Shown here: one piece after another, positions 5,373 to 5,406 of the stretch | Layout: each line of letters starts with the position of its first letter | Numbering within the stretch: position 1 is the stretch's first letter | Assembly: GCA_903907305.1 (NCBI GenBank) | Contig: CAIVNT010000433.1 | Coordinates: forward strand, 1-5,406 | Direction of reading: 5' to 3' | Length of the DNA: 5,406 bases | From: an uncultured Ignavibacteriota bacterium | GTDB lineage: Bacteria; Bacteroidota; Ignavibacteria; UBA10030; UBA8401 | Position numbers and translations under genes: made by a program | Notes under the pieces: model-generated | Databases searched by the model: none | What the model was told of the DNA's origin: nothing | Seen by the model: only the letters and a program-made list of their open reading frames with translations

Positions 5373-5406
5373 CTGTCACCCCCGAGTGTCCCGCTCTTCG
5401 GATTCC
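5373..5406. repeat. Possible left end of a dispersed intergenic repeat
   Basis: The last 34 bases open with CTGTCACCCCCGAG and close with TTCGGATTCC. This resembles, from memory, the widespread intergenic pattern TGTCAnnCCCG, a short variable centre, then CGGGnATCC. Internal pairing is weak (CCGA with TCGG) and the window ends before any right half, so the call is tentative. No coding potential is evident here. Confidence 0.25.

Overview
The window (about 50% GC, six protein genes, no RNA genes) reads as an ordinary chromosomal stretch of a free-living bacterium. Placement is tentative. Several things recall the Bacteroidota/Chlorobiota/Ignavibacteriota side of the tree: weak Shine-Dalgarno signals at most genes, an uncharacterised TerB-like protein, and compact intergenic palindromes. 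No single marker here settles it.

Layout. Positions 1-84 hold an imperfect inverted repeat built of 8-nt units. A two-gene unit follows: a LOG-family nucleotide phosphoribohydrolase (145-684) and a Rid-family protein (681-1070), joined by an ATGA overlap. The next gap holds two REP-like palindromes in inverted orientation (1088-1112 and 1128-1152). The first doubles as an intrinsic terminator; the second reaches to within 5 bases of the preferred rsgA start. rsgA (1158-2219) encodes the circularly permuted 30S-maturation GTPase. A short hairpin (2231-2265) separates it from an MFS transporter (2320-3630). The transporter converges, with an 8-base gap, on two minus-strand genes: a trans-sulfuration PLP enzyme (5300-4104), then a small uncharacterised protein with a TerB-like pattern (4073-3639), 30 bases apart and probably one transcript. 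A good sigma-70-type promoter lies at 5335-5364. The last 34 bases look like the start of another dispersed repeat.

How the genes relate. The LOG/Rid pair is translationally coupled and may act in clean-up of nucleotides or reactive metabolites, but the Rid protein has Thr where active imine deaminases have Arg. RsgA is ribosome-assembly housekeeping. The trans-sulfuration enzyme belongs to cysteine/methionine/homocysteine metabolism. I see no phage, CRISPR, toxin-antitoxin or biosynthetic system. The most unusual content is the non-coding palindromic DNA, especially the compensatory REP-like pair set against rsgA.
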